From the NCBI GenBank assembly GCA_024509075.1, contig JAKROC010000003.1, positions 1 to 51,258 of the forward strand: a DNA stretch of 51,258 nucleotides, in the 5' to 3' direction. Shown here in pieces: positions 20,747-30,400 of the stretch (position 1 is its first letter; every line of letters starts with the position of its first letter). The DNA comes from Endozoicomonas sp. (GTDB lineage Bacteria > Pseudomonadota > Gammaproteobacteria > Pseudomonadales > Endozoicomonadaceae). The notes below the pieces were generated by a model. It saw only the letters and a program-made list of their open reading frames with translations. It searched no databases and had not been told where the DNA came from. Position numbers and translations under genes: made by a program.

Positions 20747-21682
20747 TCAGTAGAAAAACGCGCTCCAGCGGGTTGGAAATTTCTTCTTCTCCTTGATGAA
20801 TTCCAGCAGCGATGGCAAAGGCAGATACTTTAATGCTTCTCTGGCCTGGCGAAACCCATCACCATAAATCGGATCAGGGCTCATTTCTATCTGCTTTTTG
20901 CGATAAAGTGCCTCTTTGGTGTCGAGATTTTCCAGCCAGATGTATTCCATCAGCACGCACATCCCCTCCTCAACCTGCAAAGGTAAATTTTCGTAGTAGT
21001 TGTAAAAAAACCAGGCATGGGTCAGCTCGTGAATCATCACGGTGCGAAAATGCTCTTCCGGCAAGTTGATTTGAATAAGAATACAATCGAAATTTCTGGC
21101 CAGGATACGACCTTTTTGGTGGGTAGTGGTGGTACGGGTAACACCAAGAATGGGGTGATTATCGTGGAAGTTGTGCTGACTGGCGGCGTTCAATTCGTCA
21201 CGCTGGCATAACATGACCGGCGTCTGGGTTGAGTTCAGCTTCAGCCCCACTGAAGCCAGAGCTGAGCGCATTTGTACAGCAATGACATTAGCTCGCTCCT
21301 GGGAGGAGACACCATTGAGGCTGCAACGGTTACAGATCACCACGCCATCGGGATACTGCATTCCGCCGCCGGTCAGGTGTTCGCAGACCAATCGGCCACA
21401 ACTGGAACACTCCGGATGACCTTTGTGGTTGTCGCAAAAAGCGTTGCCCCAAAAATCGACAAAATATCTCTTAGTCAGTGGGTTGCGACACACCGAGCAC
21501 AGACGTGCCGCTTGCTTTTGGGCGCAAACCGGATGCCAGGGTAGATCATCAAGCACCACGTATTCATCCTTGATGGACTTGCGACAACCCGGGCACTTCA
21601 GGCAGTCCGGATGCCACTTTGCACCCATCGCATTAACCCAAAACCCAACAATGAGCTTATTGCAACCCCGGCAAATACTCAT
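20747..21682 (-). CDS. LIM-domain / DA1-like zinc metallopeptidase
   Basis: A 311-residue protein resembling the C-terminal half of plant DA1/DAR proteins. Residues 4-53 form a LIM-type zinc finger (C4, C7, H24, C27, C30, C33, H50, C53). A second Cys/His set follows (C62, C65, C83, H86, C92, C95) and another pair at C117 and C120. The C-terminal half has the gluzincin motif HELTH (218-222) followed by VEEGMC (237-242), the DA1-peptidase pattern. It has no signal peptide. In plants DA1 is a ubiquitin-activated peptidase that limits growth; here the role is unknown and could be an effector or a bacterial regulator. It lies 22 bases from tRNA-Cys and beside a recombinase, suggesting acquisition. 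Confidence 0.8.
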   Translation of the reverse strand: MSICRGCNKLIVGFWVNAMGAKWHPDCLKCPGCRKSIKDEYVVLDDLPWHPVCAQKQAARLCSVCRNPLTKRYFVDFWGNAFCDNHKGHPECSSCGRLVCEHLTGGGMQYPDGVVICNRCSLNGVSSQERANVIAVQMRSALASVGLKLNSTQTPVMLCQRDELNAASQHNFHDNHPILGVTRTTTTHQKGRILARNFDCILIQINLPEEHFRTVMIHELTHAWFFYNYYENLPLQVEEGMCVLMEYIWLENLDTKEALYRKKQIEMSPDPIYGDGFRQAREALKYLPLPSLLEFIKEKKKFPTRWSAFFY

Positions 21683-21770
21683 GAACTTCCCTGATCCATG
21701 ATTTTACGTTCCCAGACCATTGTGGAGCGGTCTCTCCCGCTGGCAGAATCGTACAGCACTTTACTCTCGA

Positions 21771-22871
21771 TCAGATATAGTGATCGGCAGCCAATTTTTT
21801 CAATCGACTGGCTTCTGAGTGATAGTACTGGCTAGTGGTGTTGATGGAATCATGGCCTGCAAATATAGCAAGGTCTTCGATGTCCATTTTACGGGCCAGA
21901 TGGGTGAGTGCTGTATGGCGCAGGGTATGGAATGGCAAGTCTTGCAAACGCTGCCTCATGGCTGGGTCAGCCTTGCCCTGACAATAACTCATAAAAGAGC
22001 GCCACCAGAAGCGCAGCCCCCTACTCGACAACGACTCAAGATCACTGCCGCAGTTGCGAATTTTTGGTGCCAGCGGGAAATTATCGCCACAAAGTCCGGA
22101 ATAGCCGTTTAAACGCCGATAGTCGATGATCATTTGCTGCAACGCCTGGTTAATTGGCACCCGTCTTCTTTTTCGCCCCTTACCTAATACGCTGAGGTAG
22201 TAGCCTTGGTCGTTATCCGGATATATATCCTGACAACTATGACCAGTCAGTTCAGACTCCCGCAACGCTAAGGCATAGCTCAGACTCAGAATGTAGCGGG
22301 TACGACCTGAATCCAGACACTCCCGGCGCGTGCCAGAGGGCAGGGCAGTCAGACACTGCCGGATAAATTGCCACTCCGCATCGTAGAAGTAGCGGATGAT
22401 GGAGTGACCTCGAGCCACTTTTTCTCCTGAGCGCACCAGGGAGATTGCCGGGTTTCCCGGGGTGTAGCGACTCTTCTCCAGAAAAGAGAAGAAAGAAGAG
22501 AGCACATCAATGATCTGGTCGGTACTTTTACCGGGCTTGATGGCAGCGCGGAACATAATGCGTTCTGGTTGACCAGGCAGCATTCCAGCCATTAGCCAGC
22601 GCTGGGGTAAATTCTGTATAAAGTGCAAATAAGCCTGTAAATGCTTGAACCGCACATCTCGGTAACCAATGCCCAGTTCCAGATACAAAAAAGCAGTCAG
22701 GCGCGTTGTTTCACGCTCGTAGCGTCGCATCGTTTCAGAGGAGCGGCAGCCTGATTTGCTCAGAAACAACGTTAGGGCATCGCTGTCACTGTTGGCTCCG
22801 ATCAAGTTGTCATGGTTGCCAAGGGCAGGACGGCGGTCAGGGGCGAGACCGACCAGAGGATTTGTAATCAC
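21771..22871 (-). CDS. tyrosine recombinase / integrase
   Basis: Site-specific recombinase of the lambda-integrase/Xer superfamily, 366 residues. The N-terminal half is a SAM-like core-binding domain. The catalytic residues are in order: Arg204 in ALRESELTG, Lys231 in VLGKGRKRR, H315 and R318 in HTLRHT, H340 in FAGHDSINTT, and Tyr349 or Tyr350 in SQYYHSE. The GTG start overlaps the stop of the KfrA-like gene (GTGA), so the two are translationally coupled. Together with the adjacent tRNA-Cys this suggests an integrated or plasmid-derived module. It is not XerC/XerD, which are about 300 residues and have different context. Confidence 0.9.
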   Translation of the reverse strand: MITNPLVGLAPDRRPALGNHDNLIGANSDSDALTLFLSKSGCRSSETMRRYERETTRLTAFLYLELGIGYRDVRFKHLQAYLHFIQNLPQRWLMAGMLPGQPERIMFRAAIKPGKSTDQIIDVLSSFFSFLEKSRYTPGNPAISLVRSGEKVARGHSIIRYFYDAEWQFIRQCLTALPSGTRRECLDSGRTRYILSLSYALALRESELTGHSCQDIYPDNDQGYYLSVLGKGRKRRRVPINQALQQMIIDYRRLNGYSGLCGDNFPLAPKIRNCGSDLESLSSRGLRFWWRSFMSYCQGKADPAMRQRLQDLPFHTLRHTALTHLARKMDIEDLAIFAGHDSINTTSQYYHSEASRLKKLAADHYI

Positions 22872-23941
22872 TGTTTCACCTCAGGTGCCTGTACGGGCAG
22901 CACTTTTTCATAAGCCTCGGCAGCGCCACGGGCTCGCTCAAGCTCAAGCTCCACACCGGCGAGCTGACAGATTCGCTCTTGTGCCCGGGCCAGCTGTTCT
23001 TCCAGTTGCTCTTTGGCCGACTGCAAGGTGCTGCAACGCTGCTCGTTGGTGACCGACTTGGTGGATTCAGCCTGCAAATCGCGTACGCAGCGCAGTAGCT
23101 CATCCTGATTGCAGTCCAGCAAAATCATCATTTGGGTGGCCAGTTGTGTAATTGCCTGTACCTTTTCCTGCTCTGCCACAAGGGCGGTTCTCTCTTCGCA
23201 AGAGCGTATGTAGGCTTTAGATTTACTCTCCAGGCGGTTGTGCAGTTCAAGATTCTCTTTTTTCAGCTCTTGCTGCTGATCATTGAGTTTATCCACTTTC
23301 TTTTCCGTAGCCTGTTTTAGTCTGCGCTCATCATCGACCACCCTGAGCCAGTGGTTGAGTTGCTCCTGATGGCGCTGATCCATCTGTTTTTCCAGAGCGC
23401 TTAACGCCTGCTGTTGCACAATTTTTTGTTCCTGCATCTGCGACTGCAGCAGTTTAATCTCTTGTTGTCGCAAGTTTAACGTGCGCTCCACTTCCTGCCG
23501 TTCTTGTTTTTCTTCTGCCATTAATTGTTTGAGAGCATCAAGCTCTGAAGCTAACCCCTCATTGCGAGCCTGGAGCTTGTTGCCGGTTGCGGCCAGCTGC
23601 TCATTTTCATCAAGCAGTTGACGCATATTTTCCTTCAATTCGTCTATTTCCTGATTGGCGGACTCCTCAAAGCGCTGCTGTTCCTCGGATAACTGATGCT
23701 TCCAGCTGGCAATGCTTTGTTGCAAACCCCGAACCAGCTCCACGGGCAGCTCAAGTGCTTGCTCATCGGCAATGACCCCCAAATAGCGCCACTCATTGTA
23801 ATAGGGCAATACCGTCTGCTTACCCATTTTGGCCAGCCGGGCAATCTTGTCGGCATTGATTCGTTCGCCACTCTCTTTGAGGTGGTCAAGAATGCGGAAA
23901 ACATGCTGCCTTCTTTGTTGATCCTGCCCTAAATCCTTCAT
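22868..23941 (-). CDS. KfrA-like DNA-binding coiled-coil protein
   Basis: An N-terminal helix-turn-helix region (RVFRILDHLKESGERINADKIARL-type, residues about 10-60, with MGKQTVLPYYNEWR) is followed by about 280 residues of nearly uninterrupted coiled coil rich in Gln, Glu, Lys and Leu. This is the architecture of plasmid KfrA proteins, which bind operators and aid segregation. The ATG at 23941 with GGAG 11 bases upstream is preferred over an in-frame TTG at 23962. A nested palindrome lies 25-66 bases upstream, the position expected for autoregulation. It is the first gene of a two-gene unit with the recombinase, whose start overlaps its stop. Whether it acts in segregation or recombination here is unknown. 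Confidence 0.8.
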   Translation of the reverse strand: MKDLGQDQQRRQHVFRILDHLKESGERINADKIARLAKMGKQTVLPYYNEWRYLGVIADEQALELPVELVRGLQQSIASWKHQLSEEQQRFEESANQEIDELKENMRQLLDENEQLAATGNKLQARNEGLASELDALKQLMAEEKQERQEVERTLNLRQQEIKLLQSQMQEQKIVQQQALSALEKQMDQRHQEQLNHWLRVVDDERRLKQATEKKVDKLNDQQQELKKENLELHNRLESKSKAYIRSCEERTALVAEQEKVQAITQLATQMMILLDCNQDELLRCVRDLQAESTKSVTNEQRCSTLQSAKEQLEEQLARAQERICQLAGVELELERARGAAEAYEKVLPVQAPEVKQ

Positions 23942-23965
23942 AGTGAGAAAAGCTCCGCTCAAAAG

Positions 23966-24007
23966 ATACTAATAATACCAGTATTATAATACCAGTATTA
24001 TTAGTAT
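23966..24007. promoter_or_regulatory. nested palindromic operator candidate upstream of the kfrA-like gene
   Basis: Two directly abutting copies of TAATACCAGTATTA (23973-23986 and 23987-24000), each an inverted repeat around a central CA. The flanks ATACTAA and TTAGTAT make the whole 42 bases nearly palindromic. On the minus strand TATAAT falls at the junction of the copies, so binding here would cover a promoter -10 element. Confidence 0.65.
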
Positions 24008-24016
24008 TTAAAGTAT

Positions 24017-24058
24017 AATATTTACTGCCGGTAACTGACATTACCGGCAGTAAATATT
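24017..24058. repeat. 18-bp perfect inverted repeat with 6-bp spacer
   Basis: Arms 24017-24034 and 24041-24058 are exact reverse complements (AATATTTACTGCCGGTAA), separated by CTGACA. There is no T-run on either side, so an intrinsic terminator is unlikely. Arm and spacer layout resembles a tyrosine-recombinase crossover site or a strong dyad operator. It lies between the kfrA-like/recombinase unit and the marR-like gene. Confidence 0.75.
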
Positions 24059-24216
24059 GCTCTGTCTGTGAATTACAAGAATCAGGCAGGCGAAAGGGCA
24101 AGCACATGAAGCCTGTGTCAGGAGTTACTCAGCAGAATCGTCGTAAACAATCGCTTTCATGCCTGGCGGCTGCGATAGGGCGAGCGGAGAAGCGCAGGAA
24201 AAATAGAGGAGGAAGG

Positions 24217-24244
24217 AAGGGCTCAAGGATAATGCAGAGCCCTT
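24217..24244 (-). terminator. hairpin after the marR-like gene
   Basis: An 8-bp stem AAGGGCTC/GAGCCCTT (24217-24224 with 24237-24244) with a 12-base loop, 14 bases beyond the stop at 24258. On the minus strand it is followed by a pyrimidine-rich stretch without a proper T-run. Confidence 0.5.
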
Positions 24245-24257
24245 GACACGCGCGGGG

Positions 24258-24587
24258 TTACTTCAAGTAGCGTGCTTTTTGTTTAACTTTCTCGACCAGC
24301 TTTTTGCCCTTGGCAGTCAGAGTCAACTTGAAGTAACGACCATCATCTTCATGCTGCACTTTCTTTATCAGTCCCAAACCAGGCCTGTCATGACGGCCTT
24401 CTCCAAGGCGCTTGACACTGACGGCGATATCGCTGGGAGTTCCGCAGGTCAGCTTCTCCGCATTAACCAGATCGGTAATGGTCTCTCCGGGGTTTTCAGC
24501 CACCACAAGGAGGATTTGCCACTGGATAACGGTGAGAGGTTGCTCTTGCATCAGCTGGGTTAGTTTGATCAGACCTTTCAAAGTCAT
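24258..24587 (-). CDS. MarR-like winged-helix regulator
   Basis: A 109-residue protein with a winged-helix layout: LKGLIKLTQLMQEQPLTVIQWQ, the recognition-helix area around TCGTPSDIAVSVKRLGEG, the wing GLIKKVQHEDDGRYFKLTL, and the basic tail TAKGKKLVEKVKQKARY typical of MarR-family proteins. It is shorter than most MarR members (about 140) and lacks part of the dimerisation helices, as in phage or plasmid versions. It is divergent neighbour to nothing but the same-strand kfrA-like unit, with the long inverted repeat between them, so it may control that unit. Confidence 0.7.
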   Translation of the reverse strand: MTLKGLIKLTQLMQEQPLTVIQWQILLVVAENPGETITDLVNAEKLTCGTPSDIAVSVKRLGEGRHDRPGLGLIKKVQHEDDGRYFKLTLTAKGKKLVEKVKQKARYLK

Positions 24588-25115
24588 TGGCAGTTACCTT
24601 TATCTAGTTAGTTTTGCGGTATTTGTGGACTATTAACGTCGTTTATTTTCAATGCTATCAGGCTTCAGACCAGTCTTTTCAACCATTGCGGCGACAGTGG
24701 TACTGCAATAAATAGTAGACAGTTTCACACTGTAATAGCAAGTCTCTATACATAGACGTTAAGTATTTCGGCAAAAAACACTAAAACTGATACCTACACA
24801 AGCGGTGAATGGCGCAGATGCGCTTGACTCACATGGGTAATCAGACAACAGGTTTCAGAAAAAATTCACTGGGAAAATAGCTATCGGCTGTCGTACCCAC
24901 GACGGGAGCTTCTGTTCCACATCTATTTTCGGTCGCCACAACAGGTGTCTTATTAATCGACGTCACAGGTCGCAAGATGTAAGTTCTCATAATATATATT
25001 ATGTTAAATACTAGGATATTCTCTCATCCTTTTATTGATAATCATTCTTATTTGCATCTTTTGACAGGCTGTCTATTCTAAGCCCGACCAATAAAACAAA
25101 TGATCAGGATGTAAA
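24588..25115. other. non-coding region upstream of the secreted His-rich gene
   Basis: About 530 AT-rich bases. Its right end carries a Fur-box-like site (25031-25049), a possible promoter (TTTGCA, 17 bases, TATTCT at 25074-25079) and AGGA before the ATG at 25116. No gene or RNA was recognised in the remaining 400 bases. Confidence 0.4.
25031..25049 (+). promoter_or_regulatory. Fur-box-like site
   Basis: The core TGATAATCATT (25036-25046) matches the central 11 bases of the Fur consensus exactly, with partial matches outside it. It lies about 70 bases before the ATG at 25116 and just upstream of a candidate -35/-10 pair. Iron repression of the gene is inferred only. Confidence 0.45.
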
Positions 25116-26213
25116 ATGGCCAATCAGCTAAAGAGTCGGCTCTCTTTTGTGTTTCTCTTTCACTTCCTCTCTTGGGATTCGTGTGCGGCATCACATGACA
25201 TTTCAATTAATTATCTTGGCGGTGGCAAGGTGCCCGCTACCATCTCGGTGGACTGTGCAGAACACAGTGGTGTTTGCCAATCAACGTTAATATTTTTGAC
25301 CACTAATCAAGATGAAATCTCTGAGCCTTGTGCTATGGATGCCCAAGGTCTCTTTCACCTCAGTAATGATGGCCTGTCAAAACTTGGGGCCATAACCGTA
25401 CGAAAAGATAATAAGGAAACTCAACTTCCCATTAGTCTTGATTACCAGGAGCTACCATCAGTCTATAAAGAAAATGTGGTAGTCCAGGCGCTGATTACCC
25501 ATTTGCACCCAGCCTTGATTAATCATGCCCGCAAAGACCTGGATCAAGTGACAGAAATATCAGACTATCTGATCGGCACCAGCAAAAACTCAGAAACACT
25601 CCACCTGTTTAAGCCCAAAATCCACACTCTTAATAGCAAAGACATTACGGATCTCGGTGCTGCAATCAATGGCGAGTTCCTGGTATTGGATATTGGCAGT
25701 AGTTACTCCATGGTGCTGGTCTTTGCTGCAGATAATACACCGGTGTCTGTTTATGTCCTTGATCGCTGGAAGCTTTACCGGAATCACGCCTTCAAGACTG
25801 TCATTGGTTATGGTGATTTGGCCGGTCTTGTTTTACACGGCGTGGATTTTTTGGAGCACTCCAGCACAGCGCTGGATTTGGCTGATCAGAACCACGCATC
25901 AGTTCTGGAGCGACTTGCCAGTCTGGTGGGTGCAGGATTTCACATTGCCGAGATTATTGACCACAGCCAGGGTGTTGGAGAATTTATCGGTAACGGGCAG
26001 AAACATTACCAGGATCACGATCACGGCCTATGGGCCAATATTTTCGGTGTTATGCACTTGGGCCATACATTTTTTGAGCTGGCTACTGAACATTCCTTGT
26101 CCCACGGCATCCAATCGGCGTTGGCACTGGCCAGCTTTGCTTATCATCATGTGCCGCACCACTACTATGAATACCCACTGTCGCAGGTAATTCAATCAGT
26201 GATCCACAGGTAA
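25116..26213 (+). CDS. secreted His-rich protein, family not recognised
   Basis: I do not recognise this family. The 365 residues begin with a cleavable signal peptide (hydrophobic SFVFLFHFLSW, likely cut after SCAAS), so the mature protein is exported. The N-terminal third looks beta-rich with three Cys (VDCAEHSGVCQ, EPCAMD). The C-terminal third is Leu/Ala-helical and unusually His-rich (HYQDHDHGLW, VMHLGHTFF, FAYHHVPHHYYEY), which could bind metal. A Fur-box-like site upstream points to iron or metal control, but that is inference. An RND adaptor gene follows after 95 bases, so it may or may not be cotranscribed. Confidence 0.7.
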   Translation: MANQLKSRLSFVFLFHFLSWDSCAASHDISINYLGGGKVPATISVDCAEHSGVCQSTLIFLTTNQDEISEPCAMDAQGLFHLSNDGLSKLGAITVRKDNKETQLPISLDYQELPSVYKENVVVQALITHLHPALINHARKDLDQVTEISDYLIGTSKNSETLHLFKPKIHTLNSKDITDLGAAINGEFLVLDIGSSYSMVLVFAADNTPVSVYVLDRWKLYRNHAFKTVIGYGDLAGLVLHGVDFLEHSSTALDLADQNHASVLERLASLVGAGFHIAEIIDHSQGVGEFIGNGQKHYQDHDHGLWANIFGVMHLGHTFFELATEHSLSHGIQSALALASFAYHHVPHHYYEYPLSQVIQSVIHR

Positions 26214-26308
26214 AATGCTCCTTTGCATATATACCCAATGGACGAGTATAAAAGAAACCGGTCGCATTTCAGATAACATACTGCGAGAATCAAACAAAAA
26301 GAATCTGA

Positions 26309-27421
26309 ATGATGACCAAGAAGAATAAATTGGCCAATATTAATGGCTCCTGGTTGATCGTCGGTGTTATTGTTGCCGGCATCAGCCTCTATCTAATGAC
26401 GGCAGATGTCGTTGACATTAATGACTCACGCCAACGCGCCCTCCCCGCTGCGCAAAATCTTCAAAACCAGTCGGTTCCGGTTGTTCACGCCTCGCGCTTT
26501 GACCATGTGAACATCAATCGCATGCTGACGCTTTACGGCACCACACAGACCGACCGCACTGTCATGGTCAGCGCAGAAGTGGCTGCCCGTGTTGTTGGCA
26601 TCACGGCCGAGCGCGGCCAAATGGTGCGCCAAGGTCAGGAAATTATCCGCCTGCACGAAGGGAGCCTGAAGGCTCAGCTGCGATCGGCCAAAGCCAAAGT
26701 CCGACAGGCCGAACAGGATTACCAGTCGGCCTTGTCGTTGCAAGAGAATAACTACATTGCAGGAAACCAGATCACCCAGCTCGAAGCTGATCGTGCCGAG
26801 GCCATCGCTCTGAGGGCGCAGTTGCAAACAGAGTTGGATAACACACGCATCAATGCGCCCATCACCGGCATTCTTAACCAGCGCATGGTAGAAATTGGCG
26901 ACTTTATTGATAAAGGTAAGCCAGTGGCTGAGATTCTTGACCTTGACCCACTGGTTATCCGAGTTGACGTTCCACAGACGCATGTTGGCCACTTTTCGCT
27001 TGGTCAATCCGCCACAGTGCGTTTTCCCTCGGGCGAAACCAGTACAGCAACCATTCGTTTTATTGATCGTCAGGCCAACCCTTCTACCCGCACGTTTGCT
27101 GTTGAACTAAGCATTGCCAACCCTGAGATGACCATTTCTGCTGGACTCAGCGTCAAGGCCGATTTGCTGATGGATCAGGTTCAGGCATTATCTGTCAGCC
27201 CTGCTCTGCTGACGCTGGATGAAGCCGGGAAGCCCGGGGTTAAGTGGGTTTCCCCTGACAATCAGGTGCAATTTACTGCCGTTGATGTGGTGAAATCAGA
27301 GAGTGACCGTTTATGGATCACCGGCATTCCCGATGGGGCCAGAATCATCACCCGCGGCCAAGGTTTTGTTCGTTCCGGCGACCAGGTAGAGGTGATCTCC
27401 CCTGCCCCATCGGAGGGTTAA
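26309..27421 (+). CDS. RND efflux periplasmic adaptor subunit
   Basis: Membrane-fusion protein linking an RND pump to an outer-membrane channel. It has one N-terminal membrane segment (SWLIVGVIVAGISLYLM). A lipoyl-type domain follows (VVGITAERGQMVRQGQEIIRL ... TRINAPITGILNQRMVEIGD), split by a helical hairpin (LKAQLRSAKAKVRQAEQDYQ), then beta-barrel (IRVDVPQTHVGHFSLGQSA) and membrane-proximal domains. 370 residues, usual length. The permease starts four bases after its stop. No outer-membrane TolC-like gene is adjacent, so a channel encoded elsewhere is presumably used. The substrate cannot be told from sequence. Confidence 0.93.
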   Translation: MMTKKNKLANINGSWLIVGVIVAGISLYLMTADVVDINDSRQRALPAAQNLQNQSVPVVHASRFDHVNINRMLTLYGTTQTDRTVMVSAEVAARVVGITAERGQMVRQGQEIIRLHEGSLKAQLRSAKAKVRQAEQDYQSALSLQENNYIAGNQITQLEADRAEAIALRAQLQTELDNTRINAPITGILNQRMVEIGDFIDKGKPVAEILDLDPLVIRVDVPQTHVGHFSLGQSATVRFPSGETSTATIRFIDRQANPSTRTFAVELSIANPEMTISAGLSVKADLLMDQVQALSVSPALLTLDEAGKPGVKWVSPDNQVQFTAVDVVKSESDRLWITGIPDGARIITRGQGFVRSGDQVEVISPAPSEG

Positions 27422-27424
27422 GCT

Positions 27425-30400
27425 ATGCATTCATTGATCTTCGCGGCGCTCAGCCGCACTCGTGCGGTGTTTATGATGCTGGCATTAATTCTGCTCACTG
27501 GGCTGGTCAGCTATCTGACCATTCCCCGGGAGTCGAGCCCGGATATTACCATTCCGGTGATTCGCATTTCTGTTTCCCACGAAGGCATATCACCAGAAGA
27601 TGCTGAGCGGTTGCTGGTACTGCCACTGGAAAATGAGCTTCGAGCCATTGAAGGTGTTAAAGAGCTGCGCGCCACAGCATCACAGTCCAACGCAACCGTC
27701 ACGTTGGAGTTTGTTGCTGGCCTGGATACCGATGAAGTGATGGCCGAGGTTCGGGATAAAGTGAATCTGGCCAAGAGTAAACTGCCCCAGGATACGGATG
27801 AACCGGTGATCAGCCAGATCTCCTTCGCCAGCATGGCACCGGTGGTGACTGTGGTACTTTCCGGCGAATTGCCACAACGGGCTCTGGTGCAAATGGCACG
27901 GGCCTTGAAAGATGAGCTGGAATCGAGAAAGCAAATTTTAGAGGTGGACATTGCCGGCGACCGGGAAGAGGTGGTGGATGTCATTATCGACCCGTTAAAA
28001 CTGGAAAGTTACGGGTTGGTTCCGGCTGACGTTATTAACCTGGTGTCGCAGAACAATCGCCTGGTGGTTGCGGGCAATCTGGATAATGGCAAAGGGCGCT
28101 TTGCGGTGAAGGTTCCCGCAGTCTATGAGACACCGGCAGATATTCTCTCCCAACCGGTCAAGTCCGATGATGACCGGGTCATCACATTTGCTGATATTGC
28201 CAGTGTCCGCAGTACCTTTAAAGAAGGTGGCGGTTACGCCCGTATGAATGGCCGAAGCAGCATTGCCCTGGAGATCAAAAAACGCCCCGGAGAGAACATT
28301 ATTGAGACTGTAGCCCTGACCCGGGCAATCATGGATGAAGCCCAAAAGCGGGCCCCGAAAACCCTCAATGTGGATTACGTGGGCGATCAGTCGGTAGAAG
28401 TGGTGGATATGGTCAACGACCTGCAAAACAGTGTACTGGCAGCTATTATCCTGGTCGTAACGGTCATCGTTGGCGCATTGGGCGTGCGCAGTGCGGTGCT
28501 GACGGCCATTGCCATTCCCGGTTCGTTCCTGACTGGCATTTTGATCATTGCCCTGATGGGGCTGACCATCAACATGATTGTCCTGGTGGCTCTGATGATC
28601 GCCGTCGGTATGTTGGTTGATGGTGCCATCGTCGTCACCGAATACGCCGACCGCAAAATGAGCGAGGGCATCCCGCGTCAGCAGGCTTATCAACAGGCGG
28701 CAATGCGCATGGCCTGGCCTATCATCGCCTCCACTGCCACAACACTGGCAGCTTTTTTCCCGCTCATGTTCTGGCCGGGCATTATGGGCGAGATGATGAC
28801 CTACCTGCCCCTGACGCTCATTGCTACCCTGTCGGCGTCGCTGCTCATGGCACTGATTTTCATCCCCACTATTGGCTCAGTCTTTGGCCGGCCGCGAATT
28901 ATTGATGAACGGGAAAAACAGGCATTGACCGAGGCGGAAAGTGGTGATTTACACAGAGTGCCGGGCTATGTCGGCGCTTATATTCGTCTTTTGCGCCGAG
29001 CCATCCAACATCCAGTCAAAATGCTGTTGCTGGGTATGGCAGCCGTGATGACCATCTACATTGCTTTTGCCAATCTTGGCAAAGGCATCGAATTCTTCCC
29101 GGATGTGGACACCAACAGCATAGTCATCAAGGTACGGACAAACTCCAGCAATCTCTCCATTGACGAGAAAGACGACATTCTGCAACAGGTAGAAACCATC
29201 GTGTTGCGACAACCGGAATTGAAAACACTTTATGCCCGTACTGGCGACAACCAGGAAGTCGGCACTCTGCGGCTGAACATGGTGGATTGGCAGTATCGAC
29301 AAAAAGCAGCGCTGGTGGTGGCAGAACTCAATGAAAAGCTGTCTCACTTTGCCGGGCTTGATATCACTGTGGAACGCAAAAAAGACGGCCCACCCCAAGG
29401 TAAGCCCTTGAAACTTGTAGTCAGCGCCAACGATCTTGAAGCACTGCACAGCAGTGTCAACATGATCAGGGCGTTATTGATGGATACAGGTGGTTTTACC
29501 AACCTGGAAGACGATGGCCCAGCACCTGGTTACGAGTGGCGTATTGATGTTGACCGTACAGAAGCGGCCCGATACGGTGCTGATGTCAGTAGCGCAGGTG
29601 GACTGGTTCGGTTGGTTACATCGGGCTTGACAGTGGGTAGCTTCAGACCTGACGACAGCAACGATGAAGTGGATATTCGCATACGTTTTCCGGAATCCGA
29701 CCGTCACATGGACAGCATCGATCAGCTGCGCCTGATGACACCTGCCGGGCTGGTGCCCATCAACAACTTCACCACCCGGAAAATCGCCCCCAGAATGGAC
29801 AGCATCAAACGCCTTGATGGCAAGCGCACAGTAACTATTTCTGCCGATGTGGCCGAGGGCATTTTATTGAATAATCTGCTTCCAGAACTTAGCAACCGGC
29901 TTGATGCGCTGTCAGTGCCTGAAGAGGTTCGCATCACCATCAAAGGGCAGAATGAAGACCAACAGGAGAGCGGGCAGTTTCTGCTCAAGGCATTTACCAT
30001 TGCGTTGTTTGTGATGGCTTTAATTCTGGTGACGCAGTTCAACAGTTTCTACCAGGCATTTATGATCATGTCGGCAGTGGTGCTGTCTACCGGGGGTGTT
30101 ATGCTTGGCCTGCTACTGGCGGGCAAGCCCTTTGGTATTGTCATGTGCGGCCTCGGCGTGATCTCACTGGCAGGCATTGTCGTCAACAATAATATTGTCC
30201 TGATCGATACTTACAATACATTGCGCGTCCGAGGTATGAAGGCTGAAGAGGCTGTCTTGCGCACCGGTGCCCAGCGCCTGCGCCCAGTAATGCTGACCAC
30301 CATTACCACCATCCTGGGGTTGATGCCTATGGTACTGTCCACCAATATAGATTTGTTTAACCATCAATTGGAAATTGGTGGTCCCACTGCTCAATGGTGG

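Noticed and set aside
25061..25066. TTGACA as the -35 of the secreted His-rich gene
   Set aside because: No acceptable -10 lies 16-18 bases downstream; TTTGCA/TATTCT upstream fits better.
26230..26242. TATACCCAATGGA before the RND adaptor as an ERIC remnant
   Set aside because: Only 13 bases match the element end; too short to support an independent call.
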